Shown here piece by piece: positions 1-11,300 of a stretch of 64,000 nucleotides of DNA; position 1 is the first letter of the stretch; each line of letters opens with the position of its first letter. The notes beneath the pieces are model-generated. The model had not been told where the DNA came from. It was given only the letters and a program-made list of their open reading frames with translations, and searched no databases. Source of the stretch: JBLMXQ01 sp050257855 (lineage in GTDB: Bacteria; Acidobacteriota; Vicinamibacteria; Vicinamibacterales; CAVVIG01); assembly GCA_050257855.1 (NCBI GenBank), contig JBLMXQ010000028.1, forward strand, positions 1 to 64,000, in the 5' to 3' direction. Position numbers and translations under genes: made by a program.

Positions 1-1
1 G

Positions 2-3000
2 TCCTTCGGCGCGGGGATCACGGTCACGGCGCTGACGGTCGACTCGCCGACGCTCGTCCACGCGACGATCTCGGTCGCCTCGACCGCGGCGCTGGGTGCC
101 CGGACCGTCGCCACGTTCACGAGCTCGCAGACCGCCATGCTCCTCGGCGGGTTCTCGGTTGCGACGCCACCGCCGGTCAATCACCCGCCCGCGATCTCGT
201 CGCAGCCGCTGACGGCGGCAACCGACGGGACGCCCTACGCGTACCAGATGGTCGCTGCCGACGCGGACAACGATCCGCTGGCCTACTCGCTCACCCAGGC
301 GCCGGACGGGATGACGGTTTCCGCCGGCGGCGTCATTTCGTGGACACCGGCGACGGCCCAGATCGGGTCGCAGAGCGTCGCGGTTACCGTGAGCGACGGC
401 CGCGGCGGCACGACCACCCAGTCGTTCACGGTCGTCGTCGAACCGGGCATTACGGCTATCGACGCGACCCCTGCGCTGCTGCGGTTCTCGAGCGTCGGAG
501 TGGATCGACCGCTGGCCGTGACGGCGCTCCGATCGGACGGCTCGTCGATCGACGTGACTGCCTTGGACACGACCTACGAGTCGAGCAACACGTTCGTCGC
601 GACGGTGAACGGCGGCGGCGCCGTCCACGCGGTCGCGAACGGAAACGCTACCATCACCGTTCACCACGGCTCTCTCACGGACACGGCCGCGGTGATGGTG
701 GAAACCGGCGTCACGCTCGACTCGCTCGATCTGTCGCCGCCGGCGGAGACGCTTCGCAGCGTTCCGGCATCATACGCGCTCACGCTGCGGGGCCACTTCT
801 CGAACGGCGACGTGCGCGATCTGACCGCCGCGGCCGGCACCGTGTATCAATCCTCCAATCCGGCCGTCGCGACGGTGGATGCTACCGGACACGTGACCGC
901 GACCGGTCCGGGCGATGCCGCCGTCACGGCCCGGACCGACACGCTGACGGCCTCGGCCGCCGTGCACGTGTTCGTGAGCACCGGCGTCGGCTTCCTGCGC
1001 GGCGTCGCGTTCGACGATTCGAAGGGTCTTCCCCTCGCCGGCGCGTCAGTCACGCTCGTCGCAGACGGCGGCGGCCCGCTCGCCCCTCCGACGACGACGA
1101 CGGCCGACGAGCAGGGTCGATTCGCGGTCGAAGGCCGCGCCGGCGACGCGATCGTGCGTATCGAGAAGGCAGGATTCACGAGTGTCGAGCGGAGCGCGCC
1201 GATTCCCGAGGGCAGCGCGGCGACACTGCTCGACGCGCGCCTCACGCCCGTCGACGCCCGGGCGAACACGATCGCGTCGGCCTTCGGCGGCGAGGCCGAC
1301 GACACGACCCTCGCCTTCAGGCTGACAGTGCCGCCCGGCGGGCTTGCTGCCAACACGGATCTGCGCCTCACGCCGATCAGCGGTCAGGGTCTGAAGGATC
1401 GCCTTCCGTTCGGGTGGTCGCCCGTGGCTGCCGTCGATATCTCGCCCGCTGGCCTCACGTTCTCGCAGACCGCATCGCTCGCCGTTCCGAACGCGGCGAG
1501 CCTCGCGGCGGGCGCCGGCGTCGTCGTCGCCACGTACGATACGTCGCGGCACGCCTGGATCGCCGTCGGAACCGCGCAGGTCAGCGGCGACGGCCGGTCG
1601 ATCGTCGTGCCGCTCGCCGCCACCGGCCAGATCGCATGTGTCGCCGCCGACGACGCACCGTTCACGCCGGCCACACCTGCGATCGGCGACGTGCTGGGCG
1701 GCAGTCCGGGCGTCGCCCTGCCGGCTGATATCACGGCGACCGGCACGGTCGTTCCCCGGTCCGCCCCGCCCGGGGACAAGGCGCGAGCGGTGGGACGGGT
1801 GCTGCTGCGCTCCACGGCCCCCCTGCCGAGCGGCACGGTCCTTCGCGCCAGCGTGACCGAGCGATTCGATCTGGCTGACCAGTCGCAGATCGTCCCGCAG
1901 CCGTTTGGGGAAGACATCGTTCTCTATTCGCGCGGACGGCCCACCGGTGACGGCATCCTGGGCGCCAGCTTCCCGATTACGCCTTCGCGGAGCTTCACGA
2001 TCCAGGAACTGCTCACCGGTGTGGTGTCGGTCGACGTCAACCCGCCGGCCGCCGGGACGACAGCGACGATCCTCGGAGCGGCGGGCGGCACAATCACGAA
2101 TGCTTCGGGCGACACGCTGGAGATCCCGGCGTCGGCCCTCGCAGGCGATACGGTGTCCCAGCTTCGGCGCGAGGACGATCAGACGATTCTGCCGGTCCCG
2201 TCCGGATTCGACCTCGTGGCAGCGCTCTACGTGGACCTTGCCGGCGCCACGCTGGCACAGCCGGCGCGGCTCTCGATTGCCGCGCCCTCATCCGTTCAGC
2301 CGGGCGATCAGCTGCTTCTGGCGCTCGTCTTCCAGGACCCGGCCGGAACGCTTCGGCTCCGCATCGTCGGCGTCGGCGCCTTCGACGCCGGACGTATCGC
2401 GAGCGTGACCGGTGTTGGCACCCTCGGTTTCCAGGGCGTGACAGCCGGCGGTCACTATCTCTTCCTCCGATCGCAACAGCCGGTCGGCTTCCTGGCTGGA
2501 CGAGTCCTCGGGACCGACGGCACGACGCCGAAGGCGCAGACGCTGGTTACTGCCGATACGACACCCTTCGCCGACGCCAGTTCAGCGAGCGGCGCATTCG
2601 TTGTCGCCGGGCTCGTCGGCGCCGACACCGCGCTCCGCGCGCTGGACACCCTGACGCATGATGCTGCGGCGCGGACGGTACACGTGAACACGCGCGACGA
2701 GGTCGTGGCGAGCGACGTCACGCTCGCCGTCACTGCGCTGACGGTCATCTCCACCGCTCCAGCGGCGAATGCGACGAACGTGGCGCTCGATACCTCGCTC
2801 AGCATCGATTTCTCGGACGCGCTCGATCCGGCGAGCATCAGCGACGCGAGCGCCGCGCTGCAGACCGGCGGCGCCCCGGTCGCGATCCAGCAGACCCTTT
2901 CGTCCGATCGCCGCCGCCTCGTGATTCGTCCCTCGGCGCCGCTCCAGGGGAAATCGACGTACTCGCTGGCGCTCGCCGGCTTGAAGACGACGACCGGCCG

Positions 3001-5359
3001 GCCGCTCACCGGGTTCACCGCGCTCACGTTCACGACGCTCGATCCCTCCAGGCCGGCAGTCATCGATTCAGGGATCATCACCGCCGATCTGCCGGACCAG
3101 GACGGCTTCGTGCTGATTACCGGAGGGGCCGGCGCCGCGGAGGCCAGTTCGGCCGTGACGGCGACGAACCTGCGGACGCAGGAGACCGCCACGGTCCTGG
3201 CGGACGGCGATGGATCATTCCGCGTTCGAGTGTCCGCGCTGATCGGCGACGAGCTGTCGATCGGCCTGAACGACAGCTCCGGACGCGAGGCAACCATCTC
3301 GCTCGACCAGCTCAGGGGAGCCGACGGCACGACGACAGTCAGCGAGCGCGGCGGCAGCATCGCCGGCGCGCACGGCAGGCTCGGAACGATCCTGCCGCGG
3401 GCCCTCTCGCAGGCCGGGCTGTTCCGGATCGACGACCTCGCCGCCGGCGTCGCACTGGCCGCCCTGCCGGCCGGCTTCACATACGTCGATCAGTTCCACT
3501 TCTCCGCCGACGCGGCACAGTTCAACAGCCTTTCCGGGCTCACGCTGGCCGAAAGCCAGAACCGTTTCCCTGCGCAGTCGTCTTCGAGCGCTCCGTTCGT
3601 CGCCTCGGGACAGCTCACCGTTCCCGCTGATTTCCTCGTCAGCGGATCGCTGCGCTTCACGGCGACCGCCGTCGATCGGGGCGGCATCCGCCGATCGGCG
3701 TCGTCGTCGGTGGTCGTGGTGGCCTCGGGCGCCGATGGTTCGTCTGCGGAGAGCAGCCAGGCGGCCGACTTCCCGACTGTCTTCGTCGTGGCACCGAAGC
3801 AGGCCGTGCCGGGTCAGGCAGTGGAGACGAGCGCGGTCGCCCCGGCGGCGCGCGTCGATCTCGAGATCCCGGCGCCGGCAGGTCTCGATCCGGCAGCCAC
3901 GCTGCTGCTCGTTCGGAGCACCACGGTCGACAATCAGCCGAAGCTGCTCGTCCTCGACGCGTTCAGCATCGTCGTGCGGGACGGCGTCACGCTGCTGCGC
4001 ACGAGCGGCCGCGAGTTGCCCGGCATGTCGACGACCGGGGACTACGCGGTCGTCGCGTCCAGCGATCCGATCTCGTTCGTGACGGGCCGGCTGAGCGGAT
4101 CGACCGCCATCGCGTCGCTCGACAATTCACCGTTCGTTTTCCGGACCGACGGCCCCAATGGTTCGTTCGCCCTGCCGGCGCGGGCGGGACAACCCTTCTC
4201 GATCCAGTATCTCGATGCGTCGAGCGGCGCGGTCGTCGGGACGTCGAGCGGCAACGCCCCGGCGACCGGCGGCGTCGATCTCGGCCAGCCGCTCGCTCCT
4301 CCAGCCTCCGGGCTGACGGTGACCGCCGACCCCGACGCTCACGCCATCGTCGACATCGGCGAGCCGCTGACGTTCCACTTCTCCGAGCCTGTCGACGGAC
4401 GCACGCTCGCCGGCGGCATCGTCGTGACCGACGGCGCCGGCGCACGCGCGATCGGATCGATCACCCTTGCCTCCGACGGGGCCACCGCAACCTTCAAGCC
4501 CTCGAGGCGCTGGAAATTCGGAACGACTTACCGCTGGGGCGTTGCGACCAGCGTGGTCGCCGTCTCTGGCGTGCACCAGACGCAGGCGGCCGCCGGCGCC
4601 TTCACGACGTTCGCGCCCACGGTCGTCGGCACGGCGGCGATCGGAGCGGCGCACGACGTCGCGGTTGCCGGCGCGCTCGCCGTTGCCGCTACTGACGCCG
4701 GCCTGCTCACGATCGACGTGTCGTCACCGCTGGCGCCGGCGGTGCAGGGCCAGGTGCCGCTCGACGGCGGCGCGCATGGCGTCGCGCTGCTGCCCTCCAC
4801 GACGTTCACCGATCGGCTGAATCAGACGCACGCCGGGACGTTCGCGACCGTCGCCGACGGCGGCGCCGCCGGCACCGGTCGCCTCGACGTCATCGACGTG
4901 ACGACGGCGGCCGCGCCGGTCGGAATCGGATCAGCTCGCGTGAGTGCGAGCGGCGGCACGCCGAGTGCGGTCGCCCTCACCTCCGATCAGCGGGCGCTGG
5001 TCGGAATACAGGGCGTCGGCGTGGCAGCGGTCGGGATCGCCGGCGCCGTCCCGGCCGACTCGGGCAATCCCGCGAGCCCTGTCGCAGCCCGCTATCCATC
5101 CGGGGCGAACGAAGACATCAATCAGGCCGCCGTGCTCGGCGAACGCGTGCTGACGGCCGGCGCCGCCGGGCTGACCGTGCTGGACGCCGCGACGCTCACG
5201 CGAAGGGGCGGCGCGTCGACGGCCGGAAACGCTCAGGGCGTCGCCGTTCTCCCGGCGTTCTCGATGGACGTGAACGGCGACGGTACGATCGACGCTGCCG
5301 CGGAGACGTTCGATCTCGCCCTCGTCGCGAACGGCGCCGATGGTGCGCTGCAGTTCTAG
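2..5359 (+). CDS. Giant secreted Ig-like multidomain protein, N-terminal part (5' end outside window)
   Basis: The frame is open from base 2, so the true start lies left of the window and the ATG at 137 is internal. The first ~50 residues look like the end of an Ig/IPT-like repeat. After them come a cadherin/He_PIG-like domain (HPPAISSQP to about base 450), two BIG_2-like domains (about 450-975, with SSNPAVATVDATG), a carboxypeptidase-regulatory-like domain near 985, and long beta-rich segments. SbsA-type Ig domains lie near 2740-3050 (AANATNVALDTSLSIDFSD) and 4320-4620, and LVIVD-like propeller blades from about 4630. Such proteins are extracellular or surface-anchored adhesin or scaffold proteins; the ligand is unknown. 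The TAG at 5357-5359 cuts a propeller blade in the middle and the same frame continues open for 12 kb, so this is probably the front part of one gene with the next feature. Confidence 0.85.
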   Translation, partial: SFGAGITVTALTVDSPTLVHATISVASTAALGARTVATFTSSQTAMLLGGFSVATPPPVNHPPAISSQPLTAATDGTPYAYQMVAADADNDPLAYSLTQAPDGMTVSAGGVISWTPATAQIGSQSVAVTVSDGRGGTTTQSFTVVVEPGITAIDATPALLRFSSVGVDRPLAVTALRSDGSSIDVTALDTTYESSNTFVATVNGGGAVHAVANGNATITVHHGSLTDTAAVMVETGVTLDSLDLSPPAETLRSVPASYALTLRGHFSNGDVRDLTAAAGTVYQSSNPAVATVDATGHVTATGPGDAAVTARTDTLTASAAVHVFVSTGVGFLRGVAFDDSKGLPLAGASVTLVADGGGPLAPPTTTTADEQGRFAVEGRAGDAIVRIEKAGFTSVERSAPIPEGSAATLLDARLTPVDARANTIASAFGGEADDTTLAFRLTVPPGGLAANTDLRLTPISGQGLKDRLPFGWSPVAAVDISPAGLTFSQTASLAVPNAASLAAGAGVVVATYDTSRHAWIAVGTAQVSGDGRSIVVPLAATGQIACVAADDAPFTPATPAIGDVLGGSPGVALPADITATGTVVPRSAPPGDKARAVGRVLLRSTAPLPSGTVLRASVTERFDLADQSQIVPQPFGEDIVLYSRGRPTGDGILGASFPITPSRSFTIQELLTGVVSVDVNPPAAGTTATILGAAGGTITNASGDTLEIPASALAGDTVSQLRREDDQTILPVPSGFDLVAALYVDLAGATLAQPARLSIAAPSSVQPGDQLLLALVFQDPAGTLRLRIVGVGAFDAGRIASVTGVGTLGFQGVTAGGHYLFLRSQQPVGFLAGRVLGTDGTTPKAQTLVTADTTPFADASSASGAFVVAGLVGADTALRALDTLTHDAAARTVHVNTRDEVVASDVTLAVTALTVISTAPAANATNVALDTSLSIDFSDALDPASISDASAALQTGGAPVAIQQTLSSDRRRLVIRPSAPLQGKSTYSLALAGLKTTTGRPLTGFTALTFTTLDPSRPAVIDSGIITADLPDQDGFVLITGGAGAAEASSAVTATNLRTQETATVLADGDGSFRVRVSALIGDELSIGLNDSSGREATISLDQLRGADGTTTVSERGGSIAGAHGRLGTILPRALSQAGLFRIDDLAAGVALAALPAGFTYVDQFHFSADAAQFNSLSGLTLAESQNRFPAQSSSSAPFVASGQLTVPADFLVSGSLRFTATAVDRGGIRRSASSSVVVVASGADGSSAESSQAADFPTVFVVAPKQAVPGQAVETSAVAPAARVDLEIPAPAGLDPAATLLLVRSTTVDNQPKLLVLDAFSIVVRDGVTLLRTSGRELPGMSTTGDYAVVASSDPISFVTGRLSGSTAIASLDNSPFVFRTDGPNGSFALPARAGQPFSIQYLDASSGAVVGTSSGNAPATGGVDLGQPLAPPASGLTVTADPDAHAIVDIGEPLTFHFSEPVDGRTLAGGIVVTDGAGARAIGSITLASDGATATFKPSRRWKFGTTYRWGVATSVVAVSGVHQTQAAAGAFTTFAPTVVGTAAIGAAHDVAVAGALAVAATDAGLLTIDVSSPLAPAVQGQVPLDGGAHGVALLPSTTFTDRLNQTHAGTFATVADGGAAGTGRLDVIDVTTAAAPVGIGSARVSASGGTPSAVALTSDQRALVGIQGVGVAAVGIAGAVPADSGNPASPVAARYPSGANEDINQAAVLGERVLTAGAAGLTVLDAATLTRRGGASTAGNAQGVAVLPAFSMDVNGDGTIDAAAETFDLALVANGADGALQF
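5357..5359 (+). other. In-frame TAG interrupting a >17 kb reading frame
   Basis: Both flanking frames are in the same phase (frame 2). Upstream residues ending GADGALQF and downstream RVPAMGDPVLL together read as one propeller blade. No Shine-Dalgarno sequence, signal peptide or intergenic space precedes the downstream GTG at 5363. One base change (for example TAC to TAG) would explain it. A nonsense mutation, an assembly or read error, or translational read-through are all possible. Confidence 0.8.
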
Positions 5360-5362
5360 CGC

Positions 5363-8300
5363 GTGCCCGCCATGGGCGATCCCGTGCTGCTGTCCGTCGT
5401 GCACTTCACGAGCGAGACGACGAGCGTCGCGCTCGATGCGAACGAGCGGATCGCGTATGTCGGCCTGGGCGCGCGCGGCGTGGCGCTGGTCGACCTGGAC
5501 GGCCCCGCCAGCGTGCAGCCGATCGATCTCGATCACGACGGCGTCGACGATCGGATCCTGGGCGTCATCGACACGCCGGGCAGCGCCGGACGGCTCGCGC
5601 TGGCGCTCGACCGGGGACTGGCGTTCGTGGCCGACGCGTCGGCCGGACTGACGGCCATCCAGCTCCTGCCGCCGCGAACCTCGTTCACGAGCCTCGAGCG
5701 CGACCCGATCGCGGGCCGCACGGGCGACGAGCAGAGCATCCTGACGAGCGGCGTCGCCTTCACCTCGGATCAAGCGATCGAGGTCTCGGTCAACGTGGCC
5801 GCCTCTTCACGCGACCGTCTCGTGCTGCGGATCGACGAACGGCCCGATCCGACGGGCACGCCCCGGCTGTCGTTCGCCGACGGGGCCCTCAGCACGCCGC
5901 TCGAGCCAGGACTCAACGCGTTCTCGATGCCGATCGAGCCCGCGGCCGCGGCCGGCGGCAGCACGGTGGCGCTCGTCGTGCAGACAGTAGCGGGCGCGAC
6001 CGTCGCGCGGCAGACGTTCCGGTTGGCGCCGTTCGATGCTTCGACCGCGGCGATTCGATCGCTGGTCGTGGCGCCCGATGCGGTGAGCCTCGATCTGAAT
6101 CAGCAGTTCGCGCAGCTCTCGATCGCCGGAGTGCTCGACGACGGCACGACGATCAACCTGACAGGCGAACCCGCGACCCGGTTCGCCATTTCGAGCGATG
6201 CCGTCGCCACGGTGAACGCCAGCGGTCTCGTGCTGGCGAACGCGGGCGGCCATGCCATCGTGACGGTCACACACGGCGGGCTGGCCGCAGAGGTGCCGGT
6301 GAGCGTCGACCTGCTGGCCGCCGTCGTCGGATTCGAGACGACGGAGCCGTTCGTCACGCTGACATCGGCCGGTGACAGAAAACCGCTCTCCATCGACGTG
6401 AAGTTGTCGGACGGCGGGCTCGAACCGTTCTCGAGCGGTCTCGGGACGTTCGAGACGAGCAATCCTTCGGTCGCGACGGTCGACGCTGCCGGCAACGTCG
6501 TGGCGGTCGGAGAAGGAACGGCTCTCATTACGGTCCGGTCCGGAAACGCGGTCGCTGAGGTGCACGTGGCGGTCGAGTTCCGGACGCCCCCGGTCGTCTC
6601 CTCGATCGCACTGGCGGCGCCGGCAACTGTTCCAAGCGACAGCGGCCAGGCGACGTTGTCGGCTCGCGTGACCGGAACCGGGTCTCTCGAAGGTCTGGCC
6701 GTCACGTTCGCGCTGCAAGGGCAGACCGGCGCCTCGTCGACCGCACAAACCGATTACGACGGAATCGCCGCCGGGATCCTCCGGGGGCTGCACGCGCCCG
6801 GCACGTTCACCGTGCAGGCCTCGGTCGTCAACCCTGCCGACGGAACGACGTTGTCGGCTGCAGCGACGGTCACCGTCGAACGCGCAGGCGGGGACATCGA
6901 GCCCAATGACACCGTCGCGGGAGCGATCCCGCTCGCCCCCGACACACCTGTCAGCGGCAACCTCGGCCCGGGTGATCTCGTCGATGTCTACGCCACGACC
7001 TCGTCTACGCCTGGCACGCTGACGGCCGCGCTGACGCTGCCCGTCGACGCGGATCCTGCGTCGCTGCGCGTGGTGTTCCTCGCCGCCGACGGCAGCGAGC
7101 TCGCGCGGACGACGCCATCCAGCCATCGCCAGAATTTCAGGCAGGACGTCGCGGCGGGCAGCGCGTTCGTCGCCGTCGAGTCGACCGGGCCTTCGGCGGC
7201 GTATCAGCTCGAGACGCGAATGCTCCAGGGTCCGATCGGCATCGCGTCGGTCTCTCCGTTGTCCGGCGGACCGGGTACGCCGGTCGCCATCGTGGGCACC
7301 GGTTTTTCGCTCGATCCGACCGAGACCCGGGTCCTCTTCAACGGAGCCCTGGCCAAGGTCGTGTCCGCCACGCCGACGCGCATCGATGCGGTCGTCCCGG
7401 CCAACGCCATCGACGGCCCCGTCCGCGTCGTGAGCGCTGCGATGGCGGCTGACGGCCCTGTCTTCACGGCAGGCGCGACGAGCCGCCCGCCGATCACGCT
7501 CGCGTCGACCAGGAGCGAGAACCTGCGGTTCGATCCCGTCGCGCATCTTCTCGTCGACGCCACCCGACTGCTGATCTTTGCGGATCCGGTGGTCGACCGG
7601 ACGCAGATCGAAGCACTCGTCGGCGGTCTCGGCGGAACGATCATCGGAGCGACGCCGGCGCTCAATGCGTACTACGTCGAGTTCGCCGCCAACCAGACGA
7701 TCGCGGGGCTGGCGGCCATCAGGCGCCAGCTGGCCCAGAGCCCGCTCGTGCTGCACGTCCTCCGGGATACGTTCGCCACTCCAGCCGGCCAGGCCATCGA
7801 CCTGCGCGACAAAGCAGGAGTGTGGCCCGGGACGGACCTTCCCAGAGCGCTTGCGTTCGACCTCTCGAAGATCTTCGAAGCGGTCGACCTGATCCGGAGC
7901 ACGCGTCCGTTCACGGACAGCACGAAGCTGGCGCCGGTCCACGTGGGCGTAATCGACACGGGATTCATGCCGTTCAAGGCCAGCGAATTCCAGGCTCAGG
8001 GCCAGACCGTCGTCACGCTCTTCAGGTCGGCAGCCAACGTCGGCCCGTTCTCCTCCGGCAACCTCGGCCTGATCGATCCCGTCGGGCACGGCACGGAGGT
8101 GACTGGGATCATCGCAGCCACGAACGACGGCGTCGGCGCCAGCGGGGCCCTGAACGACCTCTTCAGGCCTGGCGAAGCGCCGTTCCAGGTGCTCGTGTAC
8201 GGCGTGGCCGATCCGCTGTCCGGCAGGCTCTCGTCGGCGCAGATCTTCGCGGCCCTCGCCGCTCTCGCGGCTCGAGGCGATGTCGACGCCGTGAACATGA

Positions 8301-11300
8301 GCTTCGAAACCAAGTACACCGGCCAAACACCCGAGTTCACCGACGACAGTCAGGCGTTCCTCGACGCGTTCGCGTTGTTCGGCGGCCGCACGGCGCTCGT
8401 CGCGGCGGCAGGAAACGACGGCGTCGATGCGCAATTCGTCGTGCCGGCCGCGCTGTCGAAGCGAACCGCCGCAGTCATTACTGTCGGTGCAGTCGCGGTT
8501 GCCAACCTCGACGGGAGCGGGGAAGGCGCCGACGCCCGCGCGATCTTCAACGACACGGGGGGCGACGTCGAGAACGGCGACGTCCCGTGCCGCGCCGGCA
8601 CCGCGACGCTGGAGTCGAACTGCGGCTCCGTCGTGACGCTCGCCGCCGCGGGTGAAGACATCTTCACGACGAGCACCTTCGCACCTGGATATCTCGATGG
8701 CGCCGTCGCGGCAGGCACGTCGTTCGCCGCCCCGATCGTCACGGCGATCGTCGGGATGCTGCAGGCGATCCGGACGGCGGGCGCTCAGCCGCTGACCGCC
8801 GCCTTCATCCGCGATCTCCTCGTCAGCAGCGCCGACGACATCTCGGCCACCTGGGGCGCCGGCCCCATGCGGCGTCTCGATGCCTTGAACGCGGTCCGCG
8901 CCGTTCTGCCGCCATCCGGGACGCAGATGATCTACGTGGCCGATCAGGACGCCGTCAACGACAACGGTCTGCCGCCCGGGCGGATTATCGGCATCGACGT
9001 CGACCCGAAGACGGGCCAGCCGATTCTTCCGCCGAATCACAAGGTGATCCCGCTGACGTTCACGAAGAACGGCATCACGTTTACCGGGGCCCGCCCCACC
9101 GCGCTCGCAATCTCGCCGTCCGGCGAGAAGTTCTATGCGGTCGTCCGGAGCGTTGCACCGGATCTCGGCGACGGCGTGCTCGTCGTCAATACGCTGAGCA
9201 ACGAGGCGGAAGACTTCATCCCCTTCTCCGGGGTGGCGTTTGCCGCTCCCGCGGGCGGCGCCCCGCCCGGATCGGGCGCGCCGGTCCTGCTCTCGAACCT
9301 GCGGCCCGGAATGGTGTTCTCGAAGGACGGGCGCCTGCTCTACGTCGCCGTCGGCACCGGCATCGCGATCGTCAACACGACCGAAGAGAAGCTGGTTCGA
9401 TCGTTCGCCGACCTGCCGGCGGCGTTCAAGACGCTCGCGGCCGGGCAGTTGCCGGATCTCGCGTGGCGACAGAGCGCCGTTGCCGTGGCCGTGGCCGCCG
9501 GAATCAACACGACGCAGGGCCACCGGCCGGGTGTGGCCATCAATGGCCTCACGCTGTCACCAGACGGGCGAACGCTGTTCGCCGTCGTCAGCACCGGTGG
9601 TGGCGGCGGTACGCAGCCCGGCGGCGTGATCCCCATCGATGTCGATCTGTACAAGGATGCCAGGCCCGACGTCGCCGGCCTGCAGTCGGATCTGAGCGGT
9701 TACTTCACGCCGATCGGCACGACCGGGGTCGTGCCGATGTCGAGCGCGGGTGATACCGCCGGCGGTGACGAGCCCGGAGCGGCGGCGGTCAGCGGAAACG
9801 GCAAGCATCTCTATCTGGTCAACGGCGGCCTCGACTTCTTCGAGGCGATTCCTCCGGCCGATCTCGATCTGGCGAAGTACGGGATTCTGCTCGCCGGTCC
9901 CGCAGCCATCTCGTTCGGCGGCTCAGGTCTCGCTGGACTGCTGGCGACGATCGGCGGCTTTGGAAGCCTGGAAAGCTCGCTGTACGCGCAACTGCTCGCC
10001 GACATCAAGGCGCAGGCCTCGAGCGGCGTGACGTTCATCGGCGCGCCGGGCTTCTCCGGGGTGTTCGACCTGCAGCCCGGGACGGCGCAGGCTCCGCCCT
10101 CGCTCACCCAGTCGTGGCTGTTCCCGAGCGAGGTCTCGTTCGGCTGGAACCCGAACGTCGCCGGTCAGGCGCTCGTCGTGAACCAGTTCCACATCAAGGG
10201 CGTTTTCGCGAGGCGGCCGTTCGACATCGCCATGCGGCCGGACGGCAGGCGCGCGGTCGTGCCGTTCTTCCAGACGGGGAACGTCGGCATCCTCGATCTC
10301 GAGCGGCAGGCGCAGTTCCTGTCGCCGCCGGGCGCGACGCCGAAGCCGGCATTCTCGGGCGTCGCGCCGGATCTGTTCCAGGGCGTGGTGGCCGTCACGC
10401 CGGCGCTCGCGCTGGACAACCAGCTCTGGCCGCAGCGCGGCGCCTTCAAGATTGCCGGCACGCCGAACTACGTTCCCAGCCCGGACGAGAGCCTGCTCTT
10501 CACGTGGGACGCCGAGTACGCGCAGAACGGACGCTTCTCGGTCGCGTCGCACGCCGGCAACGGCGACCCGCGGACTGTGACGGCGCCGATACCGGACTTC
10601 GTCACGAACACCGACAATCGCTTCAGGCTGACCGAACTCGGCGCCACCTTCAACGGCAACAGCGTCTCGTGGGTCGAGCACGGGCAGACCATCAGCGGCA
10701 GCATCGGCGACACCGTCTCGCTGCAGCGCGGCGGCGGCGCGATCAGCATCACCAGCGACGCGGCGATCGACGCCGACTTCAACGCGCACATCGGCTCGAC
10801 GACCGTCGACCAGGACAATCAGGTGCGCCCCTACTACTCGGGGCTGCCGGTCGCCGGGGCCGTGACCAATCTCGACGTCTACACGCCGGGAACCGCGACC
10901 CCGGTCGCCTTCCATCGGCCGCGTGGCATCGCCATCCAGCCGTTCGTCGGCATCGAAGTGCCGCGGTTCGGCGATCACGTCACGGCCCATGAACCGGTCG
11001 GCGTCGTGTGGCGTGACGCGCGCGTCCAGCGTGTTCGCTTCGAGCTCGGCGATCCGGACGCGCAGGACTCCTTCGGCCAGGCCGCCACGCTCAACACGTT
11101 CTCCGAGGTGCTGTCCGACGAGGCCGCTCGCGAACGTGCGTTCGACCTGACGTTCGGCGCCCTGTTCGCGCCGGGCACGCAGGCCGCGCAGGGCAAGCGC
11201 TACCGCATCACCGCCGAGATCCTCGACGGATCGAGCGACGAGATCTCGCGAACGTCCATCGACGTCACGTTCGACGACGCGCAGAAGCCAATCGACACGA

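Noticed and set aside
5807..9523. Very long antisense open frames (also 9923-12589 and 48442-51876 on minus, 54832-59241 on plus)
   Set aside because: They mirror well-supported genes; the high GC third positions remove stops on the opposite strand, and products are Arg-rich with no domains.
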